A DNA stretch of 64,000 nt from Mycolicibacterium iranicum (GTDB taxonomy: Bacteria > Actinomycetota > Actinomycetes > Mycobacteriales > Mycobacteriaceae), in NCBI RefSeq assembly GCF_014190915.1, contig NZ_JACHVU010000013.1, positions 85,184 to 149,183 of the forward strand, read 5' to 3'. Of this stretch, positions 32,536 through 41,435 are shown one piece after another (the first letter of the stretch is position 1; every line of letters starts with the position of its first letter). A program made the position numbers and the translations under genes. Below the pieces are notes generated by a model. That model was given only the letters and a program-made list of their open reading frames with translations, was not told where the DNA came from and searched no databases.

Positions 32536-32931
32536 TCACCGCCGATCTGCGGTGCTCTGGATCTGAACGAGGTTCCCGCACGTGTCATCGAGCACCGCGG
32601 TGGTGACAGGCCCCATCTCGGTGGGTGGCTGGGTGAACTGAACACCCAGGCCGCGGAGGCGCTCGTATTCGGCCGCGACATCGTCGACGACGAACGCGGT
32701 GTAGGGGATACCGTCGGCCACCAGCGCGTCCTTGAACGGCTTCACCGCCTGATGCTCGTCGGGTTCCAGGGTGAGCTCGGTGCCGTCGGGGTCCTCGGGG
32801 GAGACGACGGTGATCCAGCGGGCCTCGCCCATCGGCACGTCGTGCTTCACGGCGAACCCGAGCACCTCGGTGTAGAACCGCAGTGCTCTGTCCTGGTCGT
32901 CGACCAACATGCTCGCGTAGCTGATTCTCAT
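32536..32931 (-). CDS. VOC-superfamily (glyoxalase/bleomycin-resistance) protein
   Basis: A 131-residue single VOC domain starting at ATG 32931, with GGAGAAAGGGAAG upstream. Strands MRISYASMLVDDQDRALRFYTEVLGF and ITVVSPEDPDGTELTLEPDE (with Glu), then GPVTTAVLDDTCGNLVQIQS, are typical; the metal ligands would be Glu at the end of each half. It overlaps the ArsR start gene by 4 bp, a common pairing in actinobacteria, so the pair is probably autoregulated together. Substrate unknown. Confidence 0.82.
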   Translation of the reverse strand: MRISYASMLVDDQDRALRFYTEVLGFAVKHDVPMGEARWITVVSPEDPDGTELTLEPDEHQAVKPFKDALVADGIPYTAFVVDDVAAEYERLRGLGVQFTQPPTEMGPVTTAVLDDTCGNLVQIQSTADRR

Positions 32932-33221
32932 GGCGCTTCCCTTTCTCCTTCGGTGCTCGTCAACCACCGCTCGGCGATCTGCGCCAGGGGGGCGGTGTTG
33001 ACGTGGTGGAACTTGTAGCGGCCCTCGCGGCGGGTCTCGATCAGGCCTGCGGCCTCCAGTACGTCGAGATGCTGCGACGTCGCCTGGCGCGACGAGCTGA
33101 TGCCGTGTCTGGTCGTCAGCCGGCCACAGATCTCGAACAAGGTCTGTCCGTCACGCTCCACCAGCTCGTCGAGAATCGTGCGGCGCGTGGGATCGGCCAA
33201 TGCCTTGAACACGTCGCCCAC
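32928..33221 (-). CDS. ArsR-family transcriptional regulator, leaderless GTG start
   Basis: A 97-residue winged-helix repressor. FKALADPTRRTILDELVERD is the N-terminal helix pair, SRQATSQHLDVLEAAGLIET the recognition helix, and GRYKFHHVNTAPL the wing. Lacking metal-binding Cys motifs, it is probably an organic or unknown effector sensor. GTG 33221 is preferred over TTG 33239, because the -10 TAATGT (33234-33229) overlaps the longer version and would start transcription at about 33221. Paired with the VOC gene (4-bp overlap). Confidence 0.8.
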   Translation of the reverse strand: MGDVFKALADPTRRTILDELVERDGQTLFEICGRLTTRHGISSSRQATSQHLDVLEAAGLIETRREGRYKFHHVNTAPLAQIAERWLTSTEGEREAP

Positions 33222-33228
33222 GCGGACA

Positions 33229-33258
33229 ACATTAGGCAAGTCACTGCTTGCATGTCAA
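33229..33258 (-). promoter_or_regulatory. SigA-type promoter and operator of the ArsR-VOC operon
   Basis: On the minus strand TTGACA (33258-33253) and TAATGT (33234-33229) are 18 nt apart. The spacer holds a perfect inverted repeat, GCAAG-CAGTGA-CTTGC (33236-33251), a likely ArsR autoregulation site. Transcription would begin at about the GTG of the gene. Confidence 0.65.
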
Positions 33259-33395
33259 CGGGAGTCAACCGCGCGTGGGATTGACGTAAAAGACAATAAT
33301 GCCCGTGCAGGTGAGGCGGATCTGCAAAAATCCTGGCGGTTCGACGCGGATCGCAGATGCCATCGATGGCCGTCGCTGGGAGGGGGCCGGTGCCG

Positions 33396-35639
33396 ATGAG
33401 TCGTCGTCGATCGCGTCTCGTCCTGTCGAGTCTGGTGATCCTGTGGGCGATCATGAACGCGTTGGCCCCGTGGGGTCACAGCGCGGCCGCGCAAGGCGAG
33501 ACGATCCTGCGGGTGGGCACTGCGGTCGGCACGCTCGTCGGCGGCCTGATCGCTGCGGGCCGGGTGGACGGACTGTCCCGTTGGTGGCGCCTGGCCTACG
33601 TCGCGTCGTTGGCGTCCTATCTGATCGCCGAAGTCCTGCGGCTGACGAACACTCTCGGCGGTGACAACCGGTGGGCCGACGTCGTGGCGACCCTGGCCTT
33701 CGTGTTGTGCCCGACGCTGACGCTGGTGGCCCTTGTCCTGCTGTGGCGTTGCAGCGGTTCGGCGGCCAGCCGGCGGTGGCGGCAACCTGCCCTGACGAAT
33801 GTGCTGGACGGATTGGTCGCCGGCTTGTCGTTCCTGATCCTTGCGGCCATGGGCGATTTCGTCCATCAGCTGACGGCCTCGTCTCTGAGCCATGCCGGTG
33901 CGGTCGTCACCCTGGTCTTGTTCACCGGCGAGCTGGCCGTCGTGGGCACCGCCGTGGTGATCGCGATCGTCTACGACATGGACAGGCCGTTCCGCTACAA
34001 CTATCTGTTGTTCGCCGGCGGTGTCGTGGCCATGGCCGCGTCGTACCGGGTCGCCGTCTATCTCCGGTTCATCGGTGCAGAGGCCGGTGTCGCGTGGGCC
34101 AACGTCGGATTCATCGTGGGTCTGCTGATGATCGCCAACGCGATGCTGGATACGTCGGAAACCCCGCGGCAGGCGCACCGGGACCGCCACGACGGACGCA
34201 CCGACTGGGTACAGCTGGTCCTGCCCTATGTCGGATTCCTCGGGCTGGCGGTGCTGTTCGCGTTCCATGTGTTCACCGGCCGTCCGCTCAGCCTGGTCGC
34301 CGTCTGCGCGGCTGTCGTTCTGGTAGCGCTCGTCGCCCTGCGGCAGGTGGTGGCCATGCGCGCGCAGTCGCAGCTCACCCAGCGCCTGTACTGGGCGCTG
34401 CGCCACGACACGCTGACCGGGTTGCCCAATCGGATCCTGTTCTCCCAGTTGCTCGAAGAAGCCACGCAGGCGGGGGAGGCCGTGCTGATCCTGATCGATC
34501 TGGACGACTTCAAGGACGTCAACGACCGCTACGGCCATGCAGCCGGAGACGAAGTGCTGCGCGCCGTCGGGGGCCGGTTGAAAACGTGCCTCGCAGAAGG
34601 GGACACGCTGGCACGCATCGGCGGAGACGAGTTCGCGGTGCTGACCCGCGAGGGCGACCAGCTCGCGGCCGTCGCCGATCGTCTGCGCGTCGCCCTGCGC
34701 GGGCCGTTCGCAGTCCACGGGTCCTCGGTGCGGGTGCGCGCCAGCATCGGCGTCGTCGGGCCGGGTGCGCCCGGGCTTCTGCAGACCGCCGACGATCTGT
34801 TGCGGCAGGCGGACATCTCGATGTTCGCCGGAAAGCAGCAGGGCAAGGACACGACGGTGGTCTATCGACCGTCGACCGGCGCCCGCGTGGACTTTCCAGC
34901 TGCGCTGCGCGCCGCCAAAGGTGCTGCACCCGACGGGTTTCGACTGCTCTACCAGTGCGTCGTCGGACTCGCTGACGGTCGACCGGTGGCGTTCGAAGCA
35001 CTGTCGCGGTGGACGGCGCCCAACGGGATGCAGGTATCACCGGAGACGTTCGTCAACGCTGCCGAAGCTGCCGGACTGGGCGCGACGCTGGACGCGCTCG
35101 TCCTCGACACGGCCTGCCGCGAAGTCGCCTCGGTCGACGGCAGCATCGACATCCACGTCAACGTCGGTGCCGCAAGGCTCGGGAACACGGGCTTCGACGA
35201 GACGGTGCGCGAGACCCTGCAACGTTACGGGATCGAACCGACACGGCTCGTCCTTGAGATCACCGAAACCGTGCCGATCGTCGATCTGGACGACGCCGCC
35301 ACCCACATCGGCGGGCTCAGCGCACTCGGAGTGCGGTTCGCCCTCGACGATTTCGGCTCGGGCCACAACTCGCTGACCTACCTGCACTCGCTGCCGATAC
35401 AGATCGTCAAGCTCGACCGCAGCCTGGTGGGTGGAGCCCAACCGGAGCGTGAGAGGGCGCTCTACCGGTCGGTGATGAACCTGTGCGACGACCTGGGGTT
35501 GACGGTCGTCGCCGAAGGAATCGAGACGGACGCCCAGGCGACCATGGTTCAGGCCGCCGGTTGCCGCTTCGCGCAGGGCAATCTGTACGGGCGGCCGACA
35601 CCCATCGGCGTGGCGCGCGGCGCCGTGCCGACGAAGTGA
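33396..35639 (+). CDS. Membrane GGDEF-EAL protein (c-di-GMP turnover)
   Basis: A 747-residue protein. Residues 1-330 hold about nine membrane helices, with a short loop between. The GGDEF domain follows (RHDTLTGLPNR at about 337-347; RIGGDEF with GGDEF at about 409-413, so the cyclase site is intact). The EAL domain starts with FEALSRW near 534 and has LEITET, DDFGSGHNSLTYL and VVAEGIE, including the DDFG and Glu motifs. Start ATG 33396, preceded by GGGAGGGG 9 bp upstream; ATG 33357 is upstream and less likely. Both catalytic sets look complete, so it could make and break c-di-GMP. Confidence 0.88.
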   Translation: MSRRRSRLVLSSLVILWAIMNALAPWGHSAAAQGETILRVGTAVGTLVGGLIAAGRVDGLSRWWRLAYVASLASYLIAEVLRLTNTLGGDNRWADVVATLAFVLCPTLTLVALVLLWRCSGSAASRRWRQPALTNVLDGLVAGLSFLILAAMGDFVHQLTASSLSHAGAVVTLVLFTGELAVVGTAVVIAIVYDMDRPFRYNYLLFAGGVVAMAASYRVAVYLRFIGAEAGVAWANVGFIVGLLMIANAMLDTSETPRQAHRDRHDGRTDWVQLVLPYVGFLGLAVLFAFHVFTGRPLSLVAVCAAVVLVALVALRQVVAMRAQSQLTQRLYWALRHDTLTGLPNRILFSQLLEEATQAGEAVLILIDLDDFKDVNDRYGHAAGDEVLRAVGGRLKTCLAEGDTLARIGGDEFAVLTREGDQLAAVADRLRVALRGPFAVHGSSVRVRASIGVVGPGAPGLLQTADDLLRQADISMFAGKQQGKDTTVVYRPSTGARVDFPAALRAAKGAAPDGFRLLYQCVVGLADGRPVAFEALSRWTAPNGMQVSPETFVNAAEAAGLGATLDALVLDTACREVASVDGSIDIHVNVGAARLGNTGFDETVRETLQRYGIEPTRLVLEITETVPIVDLDDAATHIGGLSALGVRFALDDFGSGHNSLTYLHSLPIQIVKLDRSLVGGAQPERERALYRSVMNLCDDLGLTVVAEGIETDAQATMVQAAGCRFAQGNLYGRPTPIGVARGAVPTK

Positions 35640-35658
35640 ATGCTCGTTCGCAGACCGC

Positions 35659-36006
35659 TCAGCAGTCCAGGTTCACGGTGGCCGTCAGCACGATCGTGGC
35701 GGCGGTGTTGACACCCACCCCGCGCTTGTCGGCCAGCATATCGGCCGCGACGGAGCCCGGCTGTCCCTGGCCGATGATCGAGCACGCGTCATAGCCCAGG
35801 CTCAGGAGCTCGTCGGCGCTGAGGAACCGTAACTGCTCCTGAAGCGAACCGAGATAGGCGGCTTCGTCAGCTGCGGCGGTGGGCGCGAATGCCGCCAGGG
35901 CCGCCGACGCCACGAGCACCGGAGCAAGAAATCGCCCGGCGCGGACGGCGCCGCACGTGTTCGTCGAGCGAGCAGCCGGCTGCCCCGGTCCGGTTTTCGT
36001 CACCAC
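35659..36006 (-). CDS. DUF732-family secreted protein
   Basis: A 115-residue exported protein if started at GTG 36006; GTG 36003 and ATG 36036 are alternatives. A signal peptide with GRFLAPVLVASAALAAFAPT precedes a mature chain, DEAAYLGSLQEQLRFLSADE, LLSLGYDACSIIGQGQPGSV and VGVNTAATIVLTATVNLDC. The Tyr-Leu start, a mid-chain Cys and a C-terminal Cys are typical of the mycobacterial DUF732 helical fold. Function unknown. It is convergent with the GGDEF-EAL gene. Confidence 0.75.
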   Translation of the reverse strand: MVTKTGPGQPAARSTNTCGAVRAGRFLAPVLVASAALAAFAPTAAADEAAYLGSLQEQLRFLSADELLSLGYDACSIIGQGQPGSVAADMLADKRGVGVNTAATIVLTATVNLDC

Positions 36007-36049
36007 GGCCTCACTGTACTGCAAGTGAACAGGCATTTCCGAGGCTGGT

Positions 36050-36598
36050 TCAGCCCAGGATGCGCTGCAGCGCACCGCGCGCGACCTCCTCAGGCCGGTA
36101 CTGCTCACTGGCGTAGGCGCCGATGGCGACCAGAGCGCCGGTGGTCGCCGGAACGATCCACTGCAGCGCCTTGAGCTGCTTCTGTGCCGCCGCGACGTCC
36201 GGCGGGGTCGATGCCGCGGGCGTCGTGCCGTCCTCCGCGGGCACGGCATGGTGCTGGGAGACCTTGCTGCCGAGCATCCGGCTGTATCCGGTGACCCCGA
36301 GAGCCACCAGGGTGAGGCCGGTCTTCACCAGGGCCATCGTCGGTACGCCGCTCTGCGCCTTCATGCGGCCGAGGTCGTGTTTGACGAGCCCGGCGGCGCC
36401 GACGAGATGCACGCCGATCGCCGCGGCGTTGACCGGCGTCCAACGGTCCCATCCGGCGTTCGCGACCGCACCGACGTTCTGTGCTCCGCCCGCAGACGAT
36501 GCGGCCGGGTTGAGCGTGACGGCGTTGGCGAGGGTTCCTCCGAACCAGGCCGCCAGGCCGAGGTCGTGCATCTGGTGTACGAGGGTTGCGCGAGCCAT
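36050..36598 (-). CDS. Membrane protein of unknown function
   Basis: A 182-residue protein starting at ATG 36598, with AGGAGAAG upstream. Hydrophobic segments are LGLAAWFGGTLANAVTLNPA, WDRWTPVNAAAIGVHLVGAAG, TMALVKTGLTLVALGVTGYSR and ALQWIVPATTGALVAIGAYAS, with a Pro/Ala linker before the last. Four membrane helices are likely. Weak resemblance to DoxX-like and DUF4149-like proteins; no confident family. The upstream 234 bp hold the divergent SDR gene's leader. Confidence 0.7.
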   Translation of the reverse strand: MARATLVHQMHDLGLAAWFGGTLANAVTLNPAASSAGGAQNVGAVANAGWDRWTPVNAAAIGVHLVGAAGLVKHDLGRMKAQSGVPTMALVKTGLTLVALGVTGYSRMLGSKVSQHHAVPAEDGTTPAASTPPDVAAAQKQLKALQWIVPATTGALVAIGAYASEQYRPEEVARGALQRILG

Positions 36599-36783
36599 GT
36601 CTTCTCCTGAACTGAGTGGTTTCGCCGCAGGTACCCGGCGGACCAGCGGGCAAACAGCGGCGTTGGTGACGTCGGGCCGTCGAATCGTCAGAATTTCGCC
36701 GCGGGCCAGGGGGTTTCGGACGGCTCCGGCCGTGTATCCGTTCTCCGAACTCTTCGTGCACCCGCCCCGATTCGGAGGAGCCC

Positions 36784-36840
36784 ATGACACTGCGAGCCGT
36801 CGGCGACGCCCCGGCCCGATACCGGTCGAGTCATGTCTGA
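36784..36840 (+). CDS. Possible 18-residue leader peptide upstream of the epimerase gene
   Basis: ATG 36784 follows GGAGGAG with 3-6 nt spacing and opens an 18-codon frame (MTLRAVGDAPARYRSSHV) ending at TGA 36838-36840. This stop overlaps the epimerase start ATG at 36833 by 8 bp. The epimerase itself has no good Shine-Dalgarno sequence, so its translation may depend on termination of this small frame. Codon count alone cannot prove it is made. Confidence 0.4.
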   Translation: MTLRAVGDAPARYRSSHV

Positions 36841-38200
36841 ACAGCGCCGCCGGATCGTCGTCACCGGTGCGTCGGGCAATGTCGGCGCCGGGGTGCTCAG
36901 GGCCCTGGCGCGACACGAACCCGACGCCGAGGTGGTCGGGGTGTGCCGGAGACCGCCCGAGAGAACCGGCATCTACGAAGGTGTCCGCTGGCACTCGGTG
37001 GACCTCTCGTCTGCCGATGCCGCGGCACAGTTGGGTCCGGCGCTGCGCGACGCCGACGTCGTCATCCACCTGGCACTGGCAATCCTGCCCGTGGACGACG
37101 AGGACTATCTCTACCGGGCCAATGTGCTTGGCACCCGGGCGCTTTTGGACGCCATGGCGGACGCCGGCGTGCAGCACCTGGTCTACGCGTCGAGTCTCGG
37201 CATCTACGCACCGGGTCCGGGCAGGCCGGTGACCGAGGACTGGCCGACCACGGGTCAGGAGTCGTCCACCTACAGCAGGCACAAGGTCGCGGTCGAGTCG
37301 ATGCTCGACGACGTCGAGGCGGCCCGGCCGGGCATGGTCGTGGGCAGATTCCGGCCGACCGTCGTGGTGCAGCGTGACGCGGCGGCGGAGATCCGGTCGC
37401 TGTACCTCGGGCCGTTCGTCCCGAGAGCCGCCCTGAAACTCCTGCAGCGCCGTGCGCTGCCGGTCCTTCCGCTGCCGAACGATCTGTCGCTGCAGTTCGT
37501 CCACGCCGACGACGTCGGTGACGCCGTGGTGCTGTTGATGCAACGCCGCGCACAGGGCTCGTTCAACATCGCGTCCGACGTCATGGATCGCAACCGGTTG
37601 GCCGGCCTGGTCGGGGCACGTCCCGTGGCCGTGGACCCCACGATGATGAGGCGCGCGGTCGTCGCACTGCACCGTCTGGGTGTCGTCGCGGTGACGCCGG
37701 GCTGGTACGACGTGGCGACGCGCTCACCCCTGATGGACACCGCCAAGGCGCGCCGGGAACTGGGCTGGAGCCCGACCTGGCCGTCCACCCACGCGGCCCG
37801 CGAACTGATCGACGGGCTCGCCGACGGCGCCGTGGGCGGCAGCGCGGCGATGGGGCAGAACGGGCAGGAGGCGGCGGCGCCGCGCTCCGTGCAAAGACTG
37901 CATGACGCGACCCTCCTGCTCTGGTGTGCCACCGCCATCGCCCGCGCGGCGAACCCCGGCCGGCCCGGGCCCCTGCACGCGGCGCTCATCGCCATGAACC
38001 TTTTGTCGGGCATCCCGGCGGCGCTGGCGCGGGTGCGCCAGCGGCGCCGCGACCCCGTGGCGCTCGCCGCACCGCCGGCCGTGGCCGCGGCCGTCCTGGC
38101 CAGCGTGCGCGGCGGCCGCCCGGCTGCGGTGGCCACCACAGTTCTCGGCGCACTCGGTATCGCGGAGCGCCGCCGCACCGAAGGAAGGGGCCCCACATGA
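36833..38200 (+). CDS. NAD-dependent epimerase/SDR with C-terminal membrane-like tail
   Basis: A 455-residue protein. Residues 1-320 are an extended SDR: GASGNVGAG nucleotide motif (12-20), VVIHLALAILPVDDEDYLYR, YASSLGIYAPGPG and Tyr-x-x-x-Lys in TYSRHKVAVE (about 146-150). The last 120 residues contain two hydrophobic stretches (LLLWCATAIARAANPG and AALIAMNLLSGIPAALARV, then AAPPAVAAAVLASV) not usual in the family, suggesting a membrane anchor. The start codon sits in the overlap with a small leader frame. It overlaps the next SDR gene by 4 bp. Confidence 0.82.
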   Translation: MSEQRRRIVVTGASGNVGAGVLRALARHEPDAEVVGVCRRPPERTGIYEGVRWHSVDLSSADAAAQLGPALRDADVVIHLALAILPVDDEDYLYRANVLGTRALLDAMADAGVQHLVYASSLGIYAPGPGRPVTEDWPTTGQESSTYSRHKVAVESMLDDVEAARPGMVVGRFRPTVVVQRDAAAEIRSLYLGPFVPRAALKLLQRRALPVLPLPNDLSLQFVHADDVGDAVVLLMQRRAQGSFNIASDVMDRNRLAGLVGARPVAVDPTMMRRAVVALHRLGVVAVTPGWYDVATRSPLMDTAKARRELGWSPTWPSTHAARELIDGLADGAVGGSAAMGQNGQEAAAPRSVQRLHDATLLLWCATAIARAANPGRPGPLHAALIAMNLLSGIPAALARVRQRRRDPVALAAPPAVAAAVLASVRGGRPAAVATTVLGALGIAERRRTEGRGPT

Positions 38201-39039
38201 CGACGCAGAGGGCAGGCGACACCGGCCAGGTCGTGGTGATCACGGGCGCATCGAGCGGCATAGGGCGGGAAGTGGCACTGCAGTACGCACGACGTCGCGC
38301 CCGCCTGGTGCTTGCGTCGCGGTCGGAGGACTCGCTGCGCGAGGTGGCGGAGGAATGTTCGGGCGCCGGCGCGGCCGATGTCCTGGTCCAAGCCACCGAC
38401 ATCGCCGAATGCGACGACGTCCAGAAGTTGTTCGACGTCGCGGTCACGACGTTCGGGCGGGTGGACGTGACCGTGCAGTCCGCGGCGATCACCGCCTTCG
38501 GCCGGTTCGAAGACGTCCCGGCAGACGTCTTCGAGGCGATCATCCGCACGAACCTCCTCGGTTCGGCGAACGTGGCACGTGGCGCGCTGACCCACTATCA
38601 GCAGCGCGGCACCGGGCATCTGATCCTTGTCGGTTCCCTGCTCGGCGCCGTCGCCGTTCCCTACCAGTCAGCCTATGTGGCAAGCAAATTCGCGCTCTGC
38701 GGCCTGGTTCGCTCGCTGCGTCAGGAGAATCGGAACCTGCCGGGCGTGCGGGTGCACGGTGTCTATCCGGGCCCGGTGGACACGCCGGTGTACGGCACGG
38801 CGGAGAACTACCTGGGGCAGACGCCCCGGGTGCCGCCGACGGCGGACACGGCGGCCACGATCGCGAAAGTTATTGTGCGGGCCTCGGATCGAAAGAAGTC
38901 CACCGAACGTCAGATCGGGTGGTTCAATCTGCCGGCGATCGCGGCCTACCACCTTCTGCCGAGAGCCTTCGACGCCGTCATCGGACCGCTGGTGCGGGCC
39001 ACGACGTTCACACCTGACGACAGTCCTGCGGCGCGGTAG
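38197..39039 (+). CDS. Short-chain dehydrogenase/reductase
   Basis: A 280-residue classical SDR starting at ATG 38197, overlapping the epimerase stop (ATGA), so co-translated. TGASSGIG (18-25), NLLGSANVARGAL, Ser in LILVGSLLGAV and Tyr-x-x-x-Lys in YVASKFALCG are all in place. The C-terminal extension FNLPAIAAYHLLPRAFDAVIG is typical of mycobacterial SDRs acting on lipids or steroids. It is convergent with the PEP-utilising gene. Confidence 0.85.
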   Translation: MTTQRAGDTGQVVVITGASSGIGREVALQYARRRARLVLASRSEDSLREVAEECSGAGAADVLVQATDIAECDDVQKLFDVAVTTFGRVDVTVQSAAITAFGRFEDVPADVFEAIIRTNLLGSANVARGALTHYQQRGTGHLILVGSLLGAVAVPYQSAYVASKFALCGLVRSLRQENRNLPGVRVHGVYPGPVDTPVYGTAENYLGQTPRVPPTADTAATIAKVIVRASDRKKSTERQIGWFNLPAIAAYHLLPRAFDAVIGPLVRATTFTPDDSPAAR

Positions 39040-39052
39040 ACCGCCCCGGAGC

Positions 39053-41431
39053 TCAGGACCGGCCGAGCCTGGTGACCACACCTCGGTCACCGTCGACCCG
39101 CACGCGGTCACCTGTAGTGAGCGCCTGGGTTCCCACCAGGGTGTTGACGACGCAGGGTAGCCCGTACTCGCGGGCGATGACCGCACCGTGGGACACCGAA
39201 CTGCCGATGTCGGTCACCAGCGCGCCGATCACCGTGAAATACGGCGTCCAGCCGACGTCGGTGACCGGCGCGACCAGGATCTCGCCGCGCTGCACTTCTC
39301 GCGCATCCTGGATCGACTTCGCTACGCGCACCGTGCCTTCGACGATCCCGCGGCTGGCCGGACGGCCGACGATGTGCTCGTCGGTGAAAGTACCGGGCGC
39401 TGCCGCCACGATCGGCCGCGGCCGTCCCACCGAGACGTCGTCGAACTCCAGTGAATCCTGAAAGGGCAGCGCCTCGCGACGCCGGACGGCTCGGTGCACC
39501 AGGTCGGAGATGTCGTCGTCTCCGACGACCCTGGGGAGCTCGTCGCGATCGAAGAAGAACACGAGGTCGGCGTCGGGAAGTCGACCTGACCGCGCCAGCA
39601 CCTCTCCGAGGTGCCGATAGCCACGTTTGAGGGAATGGGCCATCAGCGCCATTTTCGACTTGGTCTCCTCGCGCCCGCGGGCGCCGCCCTGGGCGAGCCG
39701 CGCGAGGTATCTGATCGCAGGTGATGCCGAGACGTCGGGTCGGCGCTGATCCGGACCCCGGTCGACCGGATCGAGTGCCGCGCCGACCATCACCTGCATC
39801 ATCGTTCCGAGGCCCGCAGGGTCGTCGGCCCACGACGGATCCCGCATGCACAGCTCCCGGTAGCCGCGGTGACCGTGCTGAGTCAGGAAGCGGCGCAACG
39901 CGACTCCGCCGGCATTATCCGCCGCCCGCAGCTCGTCGACCGCGGTTTTCGGGTCAGCGGCCAGGAACCGCTGCGCCGCCTCGGCGTCGGCGGCGACGGT
40001 ATGGGCCACCGAGCTCAGTTCACCCACCATCTCGGCACTTTCGACGTCGCTGGCCCCGGCCATCAGCCGCATCGCCTCGGCCTGGCCCTCTTCGGCGGTG
40101 CGGCCGTTCTTGACGGCCTGGCGGACCAGCGTGCTCTCCAGGACATTGGCCGCCACCGCCGCGCGGGAGGACGACCGCACGTGGGTCAGCGTCACGTCGC
40201 AGTAGAGCTCGACACCTGATTCCAGCTGCCGCAGGACAGCGCGCGGATCCTGGCTCGCCGGAACGGCGAACCCGGCGATCTGGTCGCCCAGTCGACGGAT
40301 GGCCGGACCCGCGGAGAGCGCATGCGAGGTGAGCCGAATGGTGTTGACGAGCTTGCGCCGGAACGGTTGTGGCGGCGCGGCCTCCAGTTCGTCGACCACC
40401 CGCCCACAGATCGACATGGAGAACTGCTCCCGGGAGTTGCCGAGGATGCCTGAACTCAGCGCCGTCCCTTCGGTCAGGTTCAGGAACATGTGTCCGTAGA
40501 AGTAACCGACCTGCAGCCAGGGTTTCTCGTAGCGTGGCTGGGCTCGGGCCACCACCTGGGTCATCTGCATCGCATAGTCGATGGCGTATCCCGACACCGA
40601 GGCCGTCAGAGGGCAGAACGCGCCGGGCATCATCTCGCCGATGTTGCAGCGGGTGTACACGTGGTTGTCGCCGGCGACGGGGGAGTCCATGTCGTTGAGA
40701 TCGCCGGGCAGGGTGGTGATGGGCCGCGCCTGCAACCACCAGAGCGTGCCGGATCGGTCGATCGCCCATTCCAGGTCCAGGGGCCTACCCCAATGGCGTT
40801 CGGCGCGTAGCGCACCGGACCGGATGGCCGCGATGTCCTCAGGTGTGAGGACCGGGACGGGACCGACCTCGTGTACCGCGGTGCTGCCGTCGGCGTTGAG
40901 CACGACGTGGTCCGGGGACGCGGAGCCGTCCACCAGCGCTTCGCCGAGACCGGCGACGGCATCGATGACCATGAGATCGCGGCGCGCGGTTGCGGGGTCG
41001 GCGGTGAAGACAACACCGGCTGCACGCGCGTCGACCATCTGCTGGACGACGACGTGCATGGTCGCGGTGACGTGCCCGCTGTAGGACGAGGCGCGTTGGG
41101 ACGTCACCGATTCGGCGCAGGTGCGCACCGCCGCGGTGAAACTCTCGACGGAGTCGACGCCGAGCACGGTGTCGTACTGGCCGGCGAAGGAGTGGTCGGC
41201 TCCGTCCTCGCCGACGGCCGAGGACCGGACGGCGACAGGCGTGGTGCCGGCGGCGGCCATCCGGCGGAATCTGTCGACGGCGTCGTCCAGGGCGCCGTCT
41301 GCGGACGCGTCGGCGATGACGAAGCCGACGGGCACATCGAGGCCCAGGCGGCGGAGGGTGGCCAGACCGGCGGCCTTCCCGCCGAAGCGGTCGTCGGTGA
41401 CGTCGTCGAATTCGATTGCGGTGGGGGTCAT
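39053..41431 (-). CDS. PEP/ATP-utilising phosphotransferase, rifampin-phosphotransferase-like
   Basis: A 792-residue protein with three domains in the order of rifampin phosphotransferase. The N-terminal ATP-grasp domain (1-300) has GGKAAGLATL (Lys19), AVRSSAVGED (Arg69) and LEWAIDRSGTLWWLQARPIT. The middle (about 300-690) is the variable substrate domain. The C-terminal swivelling domain has phosphohistidine His748 in SSVSHGAVIAREYGLPCVV. Such enzymes use ATP (sometimes PEP) to phosphorylate a small molecule through the His domain. It is the last gene of the operon after the F420 oxidoreductase (4 bp gap). Substrate unknown. Confidence 0.8.
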   Translation of the reverse strand: MTPTAIEFDDVTDDRFGGKAAGLATLRRLGLDVPVGFVIADASADGALDDAVDRFRRMAAAGTTPVAVRSSAVGEDGADHSFAGQYDTVLGVDSVESFTAAVRTCAESVTSQRASSYSGHVTATMHVVVQQMVDARAAGVVFTADPATARRDLMVIDAVAGLGEALVDGSASPDHVVLNADGSTAVHEVGPVPVLTPEDIAAIRSGALRAERHWGRPLDLEWAIDRSGTLWWLQARPITTLPGDLNDMDSPVAGDNHVYTRCNIGEMMPGAFCPLTASVSGYAIDYAMQMTQVVARAQPRYEKPWLQVGYFYGHMFLNLTEGTALSSGILGNSREQFSMSICGRVVDELEAAPPQPFRRKLVNTIRLTSHALSAGPAIRRLGDQIAGFAVPASQDPRAVLRQLESGVELYCDVTLTHVRSSSRAAVAANVLESTLVRQAVKNGRTAEEGQAEAMRLMAGASDVESAEMVGELSSVAHTVAADAEAAQRFLAADPKTAVDELRAADNAGGVALRRFLTQHGHRGYRELCMRDPSWADDPAGLGTMMQVMVGAALDPVDRGPDQRRPDVSASPAIRYLARLAQGGARGREETKSKMALMAHSLKRGYRHLGEVLARSGRLPDADLVFFFDRDELPRVVGDDDISDLVHRAVRRREALPFQDSLEFDDVSVGRPRPIVAAAPGTFTDEHIVGRPASRGIVEGTVRVAKSIQDAREVQRGEILVAPVTDVGWTPYFTVIGALVTDIGSSVSHGAVIAREYGLPCVVNTLVGTQALTTGDRVRVDGDRGVVTRLGRS

Positions 41432-41435
41432 GTCG

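Noticed and set aside
36599..37672. Minus-strand extension of the membrane-protein frame to 37672
   Set aside because: The extension is antisense to the epimerase gene and not protein-like; ATG 36598 with its ribosome site is the better start.
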